A stretch of DNA of 64,000 bases from Treponema sp. UBA4307 (GTDB lineage: Bacteria; Spirochaetota; Spirochaetia; Treponematales; Treponemataceae): the NCBI GenBank assembly GCA_002394685.1, contig DGUP01000002.1, positions 1 through 64,000 of the forward strand. Direction: 5' to 3'. The position numbers and the translations under genes were made by a program. Shown here in pieces: positions 1 through 10,095 of the stretch. Under the pieces are notes generated by a model that saw nothing but the letters and a program-made list of their open reading frames with translations, was not told the DNA's origin and made no database searches. Each line of letters begins with the position of its first letter. The stretch's first letter is position 1.

Positions 1-17
1 TCGACATTCGGGCTAAA

Positions 18-80
18 TAAAAAAAGAAAGGCAGTTCCTGAATTAACGAAGAGAAGTTTTCAGGAAACTGCCTTTTTTTT
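18..80. terminator. Rho-independent terminator, probably bidirectional
   Basis: An inverted repeat (29-41 with 60-73, one bulged A) is flanked by an A-rich run on the left and eight T on the right. It lies directly after the stop of the minus-strand gene ending at 79 and could also stop a plus-strand transcript entering from the left. Confidence 0.8.
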
Positions 81-1938
81 AGCGTTTGTATTCTTTCTTA
101 ATATTTGGCAGAAGGATTTCTATATTAACCCCTACCTTACCGAAATGTTCTTTTCCGTCAAATGAAACATCATAACTTGCAAAAACATCTACTCCAATTC
201 CAGAATTTCTTTCTGTAAGAAGGCCCAGAACTTCAACATCCACGCCCACTCCGTAAGCAGGTATATTGTTCATGAAACCAGCTTCCAGATAGAGGGATGT
301 ACGGAGGATATCACCCAAAAACATTCCTGTATTCAAACCGAACTTACATGAAGCATCAAATTTGTAATGAACTACATTGTCTTCGTCAAAATTGTAGCCC
401 AGACCTGCATTAAGCCCCCAGAAAAGATGAGAGTTAACCGGCATGATAAATCCCAGTCCTCCGGCAAAACCTTTAAGCGGTGCAGAGAAGTCTGTAAGAA
501 GCTGAGGATTGGTATAAATTGATTCTGTACTGCTCTGTCTGTGCATCATGGAAATATAGAAAGTAAGAGCCTTTCTTTTGCTGGAATCCTTTTTCTTAAG
601 TTCAGCAATTTCCTCTTCTGTATAAGGAACTGCGGCTGCCTGTTCTGCATGAAGTTTTGCTTCTTCTTTTGCTGTAAGGATGTGGCGTACAATTCTGAAT
701 CCTACATAATCCTCCCTGCTTGAAGCATTCAGGGACGCACGGCTGAAAACTCTGCCTGCAGAAGCTTTACTCTTATAGCTTCCACCTCTGATTACCCTTG
801 CAGTTCCCTTGTCCGGGCCACGAGGATTTGTTACAGTTCCGGAAGAATAAGATTTTGCGTAGTAGTCCCAGACCCATTCAGCAGCATTACCGCTCATATC
901 GTAAAGGCCCAGTTCGTTGTACTTAAAAAGTCCCAGTCTCTGGATGGATTTACAGTTACCTGAAAAGGCTCCTGCTTCTTCACCATTATTACTGCCGGAC
1001 CAGCGGTAATTTTCGTTGTATTTTCCACCCCGGCAGGCATATTCCCACTCTGCTTCTGTAGGCAGACGGTAACCGTCAACTGTAAAATCGCAGGTAATCA
1101 CCCCTTCAATTACAGTAGAACTCTGAGGGATGTAGCCCCAGGTATCAGGATTTTTCATTCCGTTTACTGCATAGCAGGGGGTAAGACCTAAAGCCATGCT
1201 CAGTTTGTTACAGAAATAAATTGCATCGTACCAGTTAACGTTAGTAACAGGATAATCATCCCCTCTTACGGCAGAAGGATCTTTTCCTACAATTGCGTGG
1301 TAAAGTTCCTGACTTACTTCTGTCCGTCCCATAATGAATTTTGAAATGCGGGCCTTGTGAAGAGGTTTTGTATTATTATCATCAAGGGCTCCCATATTGA
1401 AGGAACCGCTTTCTACTGTAACAATTTCATAGGTTACTCCTACCGCTCTTTCTGTGGCAAGGAGGCTGTTAATTCTTTCGATTACAGGATCAGGTACAGA
1501 AACTTCCTCTGTTACAGCTTCTCCATTTGATTCACTTTCTTCTTCAGCAGTGGCAGCGGGAATTTCCTCTGAGGATTTTTCAGGAGCAACTTCCTCTGCA
1601 GAAACGCTTTCTTCCGTAGCTGGAGCCTGATTTACGGCCATATTTTCAGATGGATTTTCAGGAGAGGTGTCAGTTGCATTATCTGCAGTATTATCCGCAG
1701 GAATATCTACATTATTATCAGCTGAAGTGTCCGCAGCATTAAGAACTGGAGTGTCCGCAGGAGACTTTTCTTCTGCAGCGGCCGGAATATTTTCCACGGA
1801 AAGGATTTCTCCGGACAAGTCTTCAGAATTTGTTTCTCCGGATGCTGGAACAAAAGTCTCTAAATCTTCTGCCCCTGAATATATAAATGATGAAGCCAAT
1901 AAAATTGATAAAGCTGCAAATAAAGCTCTTTTCTTCAT
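79..1938 (-). CDS. Secreted SUMF1/FGE-fold protein with C-terminal barrel-like domain
   Basis: 619 aa. Residues 1-22 form a signal peptide. Residues 25-150 are low-complexity and acidic (Ala/Glu/Asp/Pro/Thr), with degenerate repeats of the type ADNTADN. Residues about 165-418 carry the formylglycine-generating-enzyme (SUMF1) fold: GSFNMG, YRLPTEAEWEYACRGG, LYDMSGNAAEWVWD, RGGSY and VGFRIVR. The cysteine pair needed for sulfatase maturation seems absent from the segment after RGGSY, so a binding or structural role is more likely than catalysis. Residues about 460-619 alternate aromatic and glycine residues like an outer-membrane beta-barrel domain. The start has a good ribosome-binding site (CAGGAG). 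SUMF1-fold proteins are common in treponemes; the substrate or ligand is unknown. Confidence 0.8.
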   Translation of the reverse strand: MKKRALFAALSILLASSFIYSGAEDLETFVPASGETNSEDLSGEILSVENIPAAAEEKSPADTPVLNAADTSADNNVDIPADNTADNATDTSPENPSENMAVNQAPATEESVSAEEVAPEKSSEEIPAATAEEESESNGEAVTEEVSVPDPVIERINSLLATERAVGVTYEIVTVESGSFNMGALDDNNTKPLHKARISKFIMGRTEVSQELYHAIVGKDPSAVRGDDYPVTNVNWYDAIYFCNKLSMALGLTPCYAVNGMKNPDTWGYIPQSSTVIEGVITCDFTVDGYRLPTEAEWEYACRGGKYNENYRWSGSNNGEEAGAFSGNCKSIQRLGLFKYNELGLYDMSGNAAEWVWDYYAKSYSSGTVTNPRGPDKGTARVIRGGSYKSKASAGRVFSRASLNASSREDYVGFRIVRHILTAKEEAKLHAEQAAAVPYTEEEIAELKKKDSSKRKALTFYISMMHRQSSTESIYTNPQLLTDFSAPLKGFAGGLGFIMPVNSHLFWGLNAGLGYNFDEDNVVHYKFDASCKFGLNTGMFLGDILRTSLYLEAGFMNNIPAYGVGVDVEVLGLLTERNSGIGVDVFASYDVSFDGKEHFGKVGVNIEILLPNIKKEYKR

Positions 1939-2013
1939 GATTTCTCCTGGTAGATATAAGCAAAGCTTTTAACAGGACGATTATAATGAAAATGCTTAAC
2001 AGTTAAAAGACTG

Positions 2014-2055
2014 TGCAAAAAAAAGGCAATCCTTTCCCCAGGGAAAAAATTGCCT
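2014..2055 (-). terminator. Rho-independent terminator of the symporter gene
   Basis: The stem is 2024-2030 with 2049-2055 (AGGCAAT/ATTGCCT) and has additional pairing inside. On the minus strand it is followed by a run of eight T. It lies downstream of the sodium:solute symporter stop. Confidence 0.75.
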
Positions 2056-2126
2056 CTTTATTAAATGATTATATCATATATTATATTTCACTTTTTTTTA
2101 CACGTCCATATTTTACTGTAAAAAAA

Positions 2127-3710
2127 CTAAAAACCTTCTTCCGGCTCTCCATCATCTTCCTTAAGATACATTTTCTTAGGAACTTTAACTTCTTCATTGT
2201 AACATTCAAAGATTTTTTCAACCTTTTCCTTGTCCATTTTAGGTGTAACAAGACTTACAAGAGGAACCAGAATCAGGGAACCAATCATAGCCATAGCCCC
2301 GCAGTTAATAGGTGACTTAAAGAGAGCTGGCAGTCCGAATTTTGGCAGCAGCATATTTACTACTGTAAGGCCCACTCCATAGATAAAGCTTACCCAGACA
2401 GCACTCTTGCTTACTTTCTTCATAAAGAGGCCGTAAAGGAAAGGAGCCAGGAAAGCGCCTGCTAAAGCACCCCAGGAAATTCCCATAAGCTGAGCAATGA
2501 ATGTAGGAGGATTCAAGGCCAGAATAACGGAAACACTTATAAAGAAAACAATTAAAAGTCTCATTACCAGCAACTGCACTTTATCAGACATTTTCTTAAA
2601 TACTGAGGTTTTAAGGAAATCAATTGTAAAGGTTGAGCTTGAAGTAAGGACCAGGGAAGACAGGGTACTCATTGAAGCAGACAAAACCAGTACAATCACT
2701 ACACCAATAAGAATGTCCGGCAGTGTAGAAAGCATTGAAGGAACAATTCCGTCATAGAGGATTTTTCCCCCTTCCCCGTGGATTGAAGGATTGTCAAAGA
2801 GACGACCAAATCCTCCAAGGAAATAACAGCCGCAGGAGATTACGATTGCAAAGATTGTAGAAACAACTGTTCCGGTTTTTACAGCTTTTTCACTCTTAAT
2901 GGCATAGAACTTCTGTACCATTTGAGGCAGGCCCCAGGTTCCCAGAGAAGTCAGGACGATTACCCCCAGCAGGTTCAATGGATCAGGGCCAAAGAAACTT
3001 ACAAAGGGTCCCTTCATCTCCAGGAGAGCGGGAGTTGTGCTGGCAGGGTCAGCAGGAATCTGTGAAAGCTGCTGAACGGCAGAAAGAAAACCTCCCTTGC
3101 CCCTGAGAACAGCTGTAATTACTGCACAAATACCAAAAAGCATAATAATTCCCTGGATAAAGTCATTCATTACAGTTGCCATATAACCGCCTAAAATTAC
3201 GTAAAGGGCTGTCAGGGCGGCCATAAATATTACGCACCACTTGTATTCAATATTGAAAGCCTGACCAAAAAGCTTGGACAATCCTGAATATACAGAAGCA
3301 GTGTATGGAATTAAAAAGACAAATACTATTACGGAAGCTACAATCCGCAGGGATTTTGAATCGTAGCGCTTTCCAAAGAATTCCGGCATGGTTCTGGCGT
3401 CCAGATGATGAGTCATTACACGGGTACGCCTTCCCATAAGAACCCAGGCTAAAAGGGAACCGATAACGGCATTTCCAATTCCTACCCAGGTACTGGAAAG
3501 ACCATACTTCCATCCAAACTGTCCTGCATAACCTACAAAAACAACTGCAGAAAAATAGGAAGTACCGTAAGCAAAGGCCGTAAGCCAGGGGCCTACACTT
3601 CTTCCACCCAAAACAAAGCCGTTAACATCTGTGGCCTTTCTTCTGGCAAGAATTCCCACAATAACCATCACTGCAAAAAAACCAACAAGCAGCAGAATCT
3701 TGATGAACAT
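2127..3710 (-). CDS. Sodium:solute symporter (SSS family)
   Basis: 527 aa from the chosen start. About 12-13 hydrophobic helices run through the protein, typical of Na+-coupled SSS symporters of the PutP/PanF type. Characteristic segments include FVLGGRSVGPWLTAFAYGTS near residues 30-50 and a GGYMATVMNDFIQG stretch in the middle. The reading frame extends 20 codons further upstream, but the internal ATG at 3710 has a strong GGAGG box six bases ahead and fits the family N-terminus, so I use it. The C-terminus is a charged cytoplasmic tail. The substrate cannot be told from sequence. It is transcribed divergently from the EAL operon at 3794 and followed by its own terminator, so it is probably monocistronic. 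Confidence 0.85.
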   Translation of the reverse strand: MFIKILLLVGFFAVMVIVGILARRKATDVNGFVLGGRSVGPWLTAFAYGTSYFSAVVFVGYAGQFGWKYGLSSTWVGIGNAVIGSLLAWVLMGRRTRVMTHHLDARTMPEFFGKRYDSKSLRIVASVIVFVFLIPYTASVYSGLSKLFGQAFNIEYKWCVIFMAALTALYVILGGYMATVMNDFIQGIIMLFGICAVITAVLRGKGGFLSAVQQLSQIPADPASTTPALLEMKGPFVSFFGPDPLNLLGVIVLTSLGTWGLPQMVQKFYAIKSEKAVKTGTVVSTIFAIVISCGCYFLGGFGRLFDNPSIHGEGGKILYDGIVPSMLSTLPDILIGVVIVLVLSASMSTLSSLVLTSSSTFTIDFLKTSVFKKMSDKVQLLVMRLLIVFFISVSVILALNPPTFIAQLMGISWGALAGAFLAPFLYGLFMKKVSKSAVWVSFIYGVGLTVVNMLLPKFGLPALFKSPINCGAMAMIGSLILVPLVSLVTPKMDKEKVEKIFECYNEEVKVPKKMYLKEDDGEPEEGF

Positions 3711-3793
3711 TTTTTCCTCCAGAAGTAAATAATACCCTGTTATAACAAAAAAATAAAAGAATTTTTTCAATTAGTGCGCTAAAATATAAGTTA

Positions 3794-6175
3794 ATGAAGT
3801 ATTACTACCTGTACGGTCTGGCCATCGTACTGCTGCTTCAACTGCTCACCATTTTTTTTACGCTGAGAAAGCGTACTGATTCTGGCAGATGGTATGTCAC
3901 TGTTCTTCTTTGTCAGACAGCCCTTATGATTTTTTATGTAGCATACCTGCAGTCAAAGGAAGTTCTTACAGCTTCCCTTATGCTGGGGCTTTATTACATG
4001 GCCACGGACAGCTTTGTTCTTTCCATGTATTACTTCTTGAGAGAGACTATCAGCGAAGGAAAGGCCTTTAATGGTCTTGTTAAAAGAACAGGCTTTCAGA
4101 AAAAAATTAAATTAATCCTCATTCCCCTTGTGGCAGCAGATTCAGCCCTGCTCATAGCAAATGTTTTTAACAGCATTTATTTTAATCTCACCCCTGTTAA
4201 CTACAACGACATTACTTATTTCTTTAAGCCGGAATTTAAGCCTCTCATTCATATCCATATAGCGGTTGTTTCCTTTATTATTTTAATCTCCCTCATTGAT
4301 ATTATAAGGAAAACTTACAGGTCCAATAACTTTTACAGACTTTCCTACTGGCTGACTCTGGCTCTGGAAATTATGCTGGTTCTCCTCCAGGGAATTCCAA
4401 TGTATTCAAAAATTGTAACATCCCTTCTGGATCTTTCACCATTCTTTACACCCTTCTATGCAATAACAATTTTCATCCTCTTCTTTAAACTTTTTCCCCG
4501 GAAGGATGTGGACAACATTATTCAGCACACTGCAGATAATATTTCCAGCGGACTCTTTGTATTTGATTCAGACAACCGCTGTGTTTATAAAAACAAAAAG
4601 GGTCTGGAACTGGAAAAAATTTTTACAAAATCAGAAGGCAGCAAATATTTACCCGATCACTTCATTGAAAATTTTTACAGAGCCTTCATTGAAGAAAACA
4701 TCACTGAAGGTGTAGATGAATTAGTTACCCAGAAAGAAATTATCCTTACAGACGGAGAAAAATCCGTAAACACAACCTTTGAAATCACCTGGGCAAAAAT
4801 CCTGGACAAAACAAAAAGAGTTGCAGGAACCTACCTTAAGTTAAAGGACAGAACCGTAGAAATCCAAAAACTGAATGATGAAAAATTTCAGGCCAGCCAT
4901 GACAAATTAACTAAACTCTTAAACAGACAGGCCTTTTTCGACATGGTAATTGAAACCCTTCAGAAAGAAAAAAATAAAAACTTTCTCATGATTGTTTCAA
5001 ATGTAGTCGGTTTTAAACTTTTCAACACTCAGTTTGGAACTGAAAGCGGTGACCGGATTCTTAAAGAAATTGCCTCAATGTTTAAGAATAAGGGCAACAG
5101 TGTCCGGAACTCTGTTCAGGGCCGCATTTCCGGTGACAAAATTGCAATGCTTATACAAAAGGAAGATTTTGATCAGAACTATTTCCTTAATGAAATTTCC
5201 CGCATCCAGAATCTTATGAACAACATCAGCTACAAGCTGCAGATTAAGCTGGGCATATACGAAATTCAGGACCACAACGAATCCGTACAGACAATGTTCG
5301 ACAAGGCCATAGTTGCCATTAATTCGATCCATGAAATGTATTCCCTGACCATCACCTGGTACGACATGAACCTGATGGAAAAAATCAAGTACGAAAAAAA
5401 TATTGTAAACAGCTTCATTAATGCCCTTGATAATAAACAGTTTGTAATGTTCCTGCAGCCTCAGATAGACTGGAGAACCAACAAGGTTACAGGTGCAGAA
5501 GCCCTTGTCCGCTGGCACCATCCAACACACGGATTAATGGCCCCTGGACTGTTTGTGCACATTCTTGAAAACAAGGGCTACATTCATCAGATGGACGCCT
5601 TTATCTGGGAAGAAGCTGTAAAAAAACTTGCAGAATGGAAATTAAGAAAAATCGATTACCACATAAGCGTAAATATTTCAGCAAAAGATTTTCACTATCT
5701 GAACATCTACAAGATTTTCACGGACCTGGTAGAAAAATATGGCGTTTCACCCGGCAGGCTCAATCTGGAAATTACCGAGACAATCTACCTTAACGAAATA
5801 AAAACTACTACTTCCCTCACAATTCAGCGGCTCAGGGATTACGGCTTCCATGTAGAAATTGACGATTTTGGTTCAGGCTATTCTTCATTAAGCATGTTGA
5901 AAAACCTTAAAGTTGATACTTTGAAAATTGATATGGAATTTTTGCGTCAGACAGACAACGTAGAAAGATCAAAAGCAATTCTGGCAGAAATAATCACAAT
6001 GGCTAAACAGTTAGGAATGAAAGTTATAAATGAAGGCGTAGAAACAGAAGCCCAGGTTAAATTCCTCAGCGAAAAAGGTTCTGACCTCTTCCAGGGCTAC
6101 TACTTCTCCAGACCAATTCCTGTAAAAGAATTTGAAAGCAAATATCTGGGAATAGAAACAGAGGGAGGCAATTAA
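3794..6175 (+). CDS. Membrane-bound PAS-like/degenerate GGDEF/EAL protein, likely c-di-GMP phosphodiesterase
   Basis: 793 aa. Seven hydrophobic helices fill residues 1-235, resembling the 7TM sensor regions of signalling proteins. A PAS-like stretch follows (about 245-360), then GGDEF (365-530) and EAL (545-785). The GGDEF signature is replaced by RISGDKIAML, so cyclase activity is unlikely. The EAL domain keeps its key residues: GAEALVRW, the Asn of SVNIS, LEITET, DDFGSGYSSL, the Lys of LKID and the Glu of EGVET. Cyclic-di-GMP hydrolysis is therefore expected. There is no Shine-Dalgarno sequence. A TAAAAT box (3780-3785) ends eight bases before the ATG, suggesting a leaderless transcript. 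The stop overlaps the start of the next gene, a paralogue with the same architecture. Confidence 0.85.
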   Translation: MKYYYLYGLAIVLLLQLLTIFFTLRKRTDSGRWYVTVLLCQTALMIFYVAYLQSKEVLTASLMLGLYYMATDSFVLSMYYFLRETISEGKAFNGLVKRTGFQKKIKLILIPLVAADSALLIANVFNSIYFNLTPVNYNDITYFFKPEFKPLIHIHIAVVSFIILISLIDIIRKTYRSNNFYRLSYWLTLALEIMLVLLQGIPMYSKIVTSLLDLSPFFTPFYAITIFILFFKLFPRKDVDNIIQHTADNISSGLFVFDSDNRCVYKNKKGLELEKIFTKSEGSKYLPDHFIENFYRAFIEENITEGVDELVTQKEIILTDGEKSVNTTFEITWAKILDKTKRVAGTYLKLKDRTVEIQKLNDEKFQASHDKLTKLLNRQAFFDMVIETLQKEKNKNFLMIVSNVVGFKLFNTQFGTESGDRILKEIASMFKNKGNSVRNSVQGRISGDKIAMLIQKEDFDQNYFLNEISRIQNLMNNISYKLQIKLGIYEIQDHNESVQTMFDKAIVAINSIHEMYSLTITWYDMNLMEKIKYEKNIVNSFINALDNKQFVMFLQPQIDWRTNKVTGAEALVRWHHPTHGLMAPGLFVHILENKGYIHQMDAFIWEEAVKKLAEWKLRKIDYHISVNISAKDFHYLNIYKIFTDLVEKYGVSPGRLNLEITETIYLNEIKTTTSLTIQRLRDYGFHVEIDDFGSGYSSLSMLKNLKVDTLKIDMEFLRQTDNVERSKAILAEIITMAKQLGMKVINEGVETEAQVKFLSEKGSDLFQGYYFSRPIPVKEFESKYLGIETEGGN

Positions 6176-8496
6176 TGTACAAAGAAAAAATACTTTATCT
6201 GATTGCCTGTACTTTATTTGAACTGCCCCTCCTTATTTTTATTTACCTGGCAGTTAAATCTAAAAAGCAGGAAACAAAAGGCCACCTGCTCTGGCTCTGT
6301 ATGGAAGGTCTTGCCCTGCTGCCGATTAACATTCTCTTTACTGTAACCGCATACACAAGAAATGCCCTCTTTTTAAAAATTCTCTATTATCTGGTAAGAG
6401 ACTGTCTGGACATGACAATGATGACTTTTACCGCCCACTACTGCAATGTTTCCAGAAGAAAAGCCAAGCTGCTCACAACAATTACGGGAACATTACTTTC
6501 AATTGATGTAATTCTCTGTGTCCTGAACTTTTTCTTTCCATGGGGATTTGTACTGGAAAGAGTTAATTCTGAGCTTCATAATCATCAGCACCTTTTCTAC
6601 TGGAGAGTAGTCTACAAAAAAACATTCCTGCTGCACTTTATTCTTTCAGGAATACCTTCAGCAGTGACAATCTTTAATTTATTAAACTCAATTTTCAAGA
6701 AATCTGTTTTATACAGAAGAAAATACACGGGAGTTTTAATTCCATATTTAATTACCATGCTGATGAATTATGCAAGTTTTACCTTAGGCATAAACTTTGA
6801 CATGATTCCATTTATTATCAGTTTCATGGTGATTTACATTGTAAGTTACACCCTTTACATTGTTCCTACAAATTTCATAATTGCTTCCCTGCAGAAATAT
6901 TATGAAAGTGAAAAGGATGGAATTGCCTGTTTTAATGCTGAAGGAAAATGCATTTATCTGAACAAAATGGCACGCCTCATACTCCGCTACCAGAATCCAT
7001 ATCAGTCTTCAAAAGTTGCAGCGGAAACTTATTTACAGCAGAGATTTTCCCGCTATACAAAAATAATTGAAGGAATAAATTCTGAAGACACAATCATCAT
7101 TAACTCAAAGGTTCATCATTTTTCCTGCGAATACAACAATGTGTACGAAGGGGAAAAACTTGCTGGAAGTTATATTGCCTTTAACGACCGCACAGATGAA
7201 ATCAATCATTACAAAAGAGACAAATACATTTCTACCCATGACACTTTAACCGGACTCTTAAACCGTCAGGCCTTCTTTGACACAGCAAATAAAATCATCA
7301 AAGAAAACCCTAAGAGAAAAAAATGCATGCTCACTTCAAACATTCGTGACTTTAAATTGATTAACCAGATTTTTGGTCAGGAAAAAGGCGATGAAATTTT
7401 AATAAAACATGCGGCTCTTATTTCTCAAAGATGTAATTTCTCTTGCATCATAGGAAGAATGGGAGATGATAAATTTTCTATTATGATGGATTATGATGAT
7501 CATGACGAAGAAGTTATGAATGCAAGTCTTCAAAGCCTTAAGCAGTCAGAAATCTTTACTGCATTCAAATTAAGGATTGCCATAGGAATCAGATGTTTTC
7601 AGGGAACAGAACTTGATGCCCAGACGGTTTACGAACAGACTATGCTGGCAATGGATTCCATTTCAGAAAGCGACAGCACTGATTTTGCTTACTATAATGA
7701 TTCCCTCATGAATAAAATTGTTGAAGAAAAAGAAATTATCTCTGACTTTGACAAGGCAATTTCCCAGAAGCAGATTCAGATTTACCTTCAGCCAATTTTT
7801 AATGCAAAGCATCAGGTAGTCGGAGCAGAAGCACTTTCCCGCTGGATTCATCCTGAAAAAGGATTGATTATGCCGGCTCACTATTTGTCCATTCTGGAAA
7901 AGGCAGGACTCATTCATCTGCTGGACCTTTACGTTTGGGAAGCTGCCATTAAAAAAATCGGCGAATGGAAAAAAGCGGGAATTGATAATTTGAAAATCGC
8001 AGTAAATGTTTCTCCAAAAGATTCTTTCTATATTGATATTGTAAATGAATTTAAGAAACTGCTGGAAAAATATGATTCAGACCCTACCCGCATCAAAATT
8101 GAATTTAAGGAAACCACAATTACAGAAAACTTCAAAAAGACAATGGAAGTTTCAGCAGCCCTGCAGGAATTAGGTTTCCAGATTGAAATTGATGATTTTG
8201 GTATCGGCTATTCATCCCTTAACATGCTCAAGGATATTGAAGCCGACACCATTAAGATTGATGGGGAATTTATAAATGAATCTGATAAGGAAGGCCGCAA
8301 CGCCACAATCCTGCAGTTCATCATTCAGATTGCAAAAGTCCTTGGAATGAATGTAGTTACCCAGGGAGTTGAGAATGAAGAAAAAGTTCAAATGCTCCGC
8401 TCACTGGGCTGTAATCTATTTCAGGGCTTCTTCTTTTCAAAGCCCCTCTCCGTGGAAGAATTCGAAAGCAGGTATGTGGCAGATAAAAAAAATTAA
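6175..8496 (+). CDS. Membrane-bound degenerate GGDEF/EAL protein, paralogue of the upstream gene
   Basis: 773 aa. The layout matches the preceding gene: about seven N-terminal helices (1-235), a linker with a weak PAS-like segment, GGDEF (about 350-510) and EAL (525-765). The GGDEF signature reads RMGDDKFSIM, so the catalytic glycine/glutamate pattern is lost. The EAL domain retains GAEALSRW, AVNVSPKD, DDFGIGYSSL, IKIDGEF and the Glu of QGVENEE, so phosphodiesterase activity is plausible. The first Glu-containing strand reads KIEFKET rather than the usual LEITE. The start overlaps the previous stop (TAATG), with a GAGGGAGG box just inside the upstream gene, so the two are translationally coupled. 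They probably arose by tandem duplication. Confidence 0.85.
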   Translation: MYKEKILYLIACTLFELPLLIFIYLAVKSKKQETKGHLLWLCMEGLALLPINILFTVTAYTRNALFLKILYYLVRDCLDMTMMTFTAHYCNVSRRKAKLLTTITGTLLSIDVILCVLNFFFPWGFVLERVNSELHNHQHLFYWRVVYKKTFLLHFILSGIPSAVTIFNLLNSIFKKSVLYRRKYTGVLIPYLITMLMNYASFTLGINFDMIPFIISFMVIYIVSYTLYIVPTNFIIASLQKYYESEKDGIACFNAEGKCIYLNKMARLILRYQNPYQSSKVAAETYLQQRFSRYTKIIEGINSEDTIIINSKVHHFSCEYNNVYEGEKLAGSYIAFNDRTDEINHYKRDKYISTHDTLTGLLNRQAFFDTANKIIKENPKRKKCMLTSNIRDFKLINQIFGQEKGDEILIKHAALISQRCNFSCIIGRMGDDKFSIMMDYDDHDEEVMNASLQSLKQSEIFTAFKLRIAIGIRCFQGTELDAQTVYEQTMLAMDSISESDSTDFAYYNDSLMNKIVEEKEIISDFDKAISQKQIQIYLQPIFNAKHQVVGAEALSRWIHPEKGLIMPAHYLSILEKAGLIHLLDLYVWEAAIKKIGEWKKAGIDNLKIAVNVSPKDSFYIDIVNEFKKLLEKYDSDPTRIKIEFKETTITENFKKTMEVSAALQELGFQIEIDDFGIGYSSLNMLKDIEADTIKIDGEFINESDKEGRNATILQFIIQIAKVLGMNVVTQGVENEEKVQMLRSLGCNLFQGFFFSKPLSVEEFESRYVADKKN

Positions 8497-8573
8497 TCTA
8501 ATTTGTAATGGTAATCCATTCGCAGTAACAGTTACCTGTGCCGGCATTTGTTCTGACAGCACAGGCTTTATTT

Positions 8574-10055
8574 CTAAAGGGAACAGGAAAGAGTTACAAC
8601 GCTCATGGCAGGAATTGTCAACTGAACTTCATTCCGGGATACTATGTTAACAGCAGTTTCTTTTTCGCAAATTCTATCCGGTTCGTCAAAAGTATTGCAG
8701 CTGTTCATTTTATCAGAAGAAAGAAGGATTGCTTTAGCTTCCCTGATTTTTCCATTAAGACCCGCAAGAGTCACATTCACATTTTTGCTTCCTGTAAGTT
8801 CTGCATTTGTAATTGTAACTGTATAAGTTCCATCTTTATGAGAAGCTGATGAAGTAAGGGCTTCCACACGGGCTTCATCCGGACCAATCATATTTGTTCC
8901 AACGCGGCTGGCAAGAAGATTTGCATCCATATGACCTTTGTACATGTGGAATACGTACCAGGTTGGGGTTTTAATCAGTTTATTTCCTTCTGTAAGGACT
9001 GGAGACTGAAGAACATTTACAGCCTGAGCGATATTTGCAACCCGGACGCGGTCAGAATGATTATTAAAGATATTCAGGGTAAGGCCTGCAACAAGAGCAT
9101 CACGGATTGTGTTCTGCTGGTAGAGGAAGCCCGGATTTGTTCCAGGTTCAACAGCATGCCACATTCCCCATTCATCAACAACCAGAGCAACCCGCTTTTC
9201 AGGATCATACTTACTCATAATTTCGTCATGACGGCGAACCAGAGTTTCCATGTAAGATGCATTGCGAAGAGCAAGATACCATCCCTTTTCATCAAAGTTA
9301 GTTGCTGTATGCTTATTGTCCCAGTCTGGTTCAATTGTATAATGATGAAGGGAAAGACCATCCATAAGAGGAGCTGCTTCCCTCATTAAGACTTCTGTCC
9401 AGTTCCAATCGCTGGAATTTGGTCCGCAGGCAATCTTAAAAATCTTGTCCGGACCATACTGACGAACATAAGTCTGATACTGGCGGTAAAGATTTGCATA
9501 ATGTTCAACCTTCATATTTCCGCCGCAGCCCCAGCTTTCGTTGCCAACGCCAAACATATCAAGCTTCCAGGCGTCCTTGTGTCCGTTTGCTTGGCGCAGT
9601 CTACTCAGGGGAGATTCACCGTTAAAGGTTATATATTCAACCCATTCGCTCATTTCCTGAACAGTACCGCTTCCTACATTTCCGTTAATGTAGGGTTTGC
9701 AGCCCAGTATCTGACAGAGCCCCAGAAATTCATGGGTTCCAAAACTGTTATCTTCTATAACCCCACCCCAGTGGGTGTTAATCATGCGCTTTCTTTTTTC
9801 ATAAGGACCAATTCCATCCCGCCAGTGATATTCATCAGCAAAACATCCACCCGGCCAGCGCAGGTTTGGTATTTCAATTTCCTTAAATGCCTCAACAACG
9901 TCTTTTCTGTATCCCTCAATATTTGGAATATCAGAATCCTTACCAACCCAGAACCCACCGTAAATACAGCGTCCAAGATGCTCTGAAAAATGACCGTAAA
10001 TATCACGGCTGATTTTGTTTAATTCCTTGTCACAGGAAACTACAATTGAATCCAT
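8574..10055 (-). CDS. abfA: Alpha-N-arabinofuranosidase (GH51)
   Basis: 493 aa with no signal peptide, so cytoplasmic. It releases terminal L-arabinofuranosyl residues from arabino-oligosaccharides. Family GH51 is shown by IYGHFSEHLGRCIYGG at the N-terminus, LRWPGGCFADEYHWRDGIGP, the acid/base Glu in FGVGNESWGCGG (about residue 173) and the nucleophile Glu in VVDEWGMWH (about residue 295). The C-terminal 120 residues form the usual beta-sandwich. A GAGAGG box precedes the ATG. A good promoter and a tandem decamer lie just upstream, so the gene seems to be expressed alone and possibly under sugar control. No arabinose transport or catabolism genes are adjacent. Confidence 0.93.
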   Translation of the reverse strand: MDSIVVSCDKELNKISRDIYGHFSEHLGRCIYGGFWVGKDSDIPNIEGYRKDVVEAFKEIEIPNLRWPGGCFADEYHWRDGIGPYEKRKRMINTHWGGVIEDNSFGTHEFLGLCQILGCKPYINGNVGSGTVQEMSEWVEYITFNGESPLSRLRQANGHKDAWKLDMFGVGNESWGCGGNMKVEHYANLYRQYQTYVRQYGPDKIFKIACGPNSSDWNWTEVLMREAAPLMDGLSLHHYTIEPDWDNKHTATNFDEKGWYLALRNASYMETLVRRHDEIMSKYDPEKRVALVVDEWGMWHAVEPGTNPGFLYQQNTIRDALVAGLTLNIFNNHSDRVRVANIAQAVNVLQSPVLTEGNKLIKTPTWYVFHMYKGHMDANLLASRVGTNMIGPDEARVEALTSSASHKDGTYTVTITNAELTGSKNVNVTLAGLNGKIREAKAILLSSDKMNSCNTFDEPDRICEKETAVNIVSRNEVQLTIPAMSVVTLSCSL

Positions 10056-10070
10056 TTATGCCTCTCTAAA

Positions 10071-10090
10071 AATCATGTAAAATCATGTAA
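10071..10090. repeat. Tandem decamer in the 5' leader of the GH51 gene
   Basis: The ten bases AATCATGTAA occur twice head-to-tail between the GH51 promoter and its ribosome-binding site. The one-helical-turn spacing suggests an operator, but no regulator is encoded nearby. Confidence 0.5.
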
Positions 10091-10095
10091 TAGAA

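Noticed and set aside
1640..1760. Repeat array in the 5' part of the SUMF1-fold gene
   Set aside because: These are imprecise in-frame repeats coding for an acidic linker, not an independent element.
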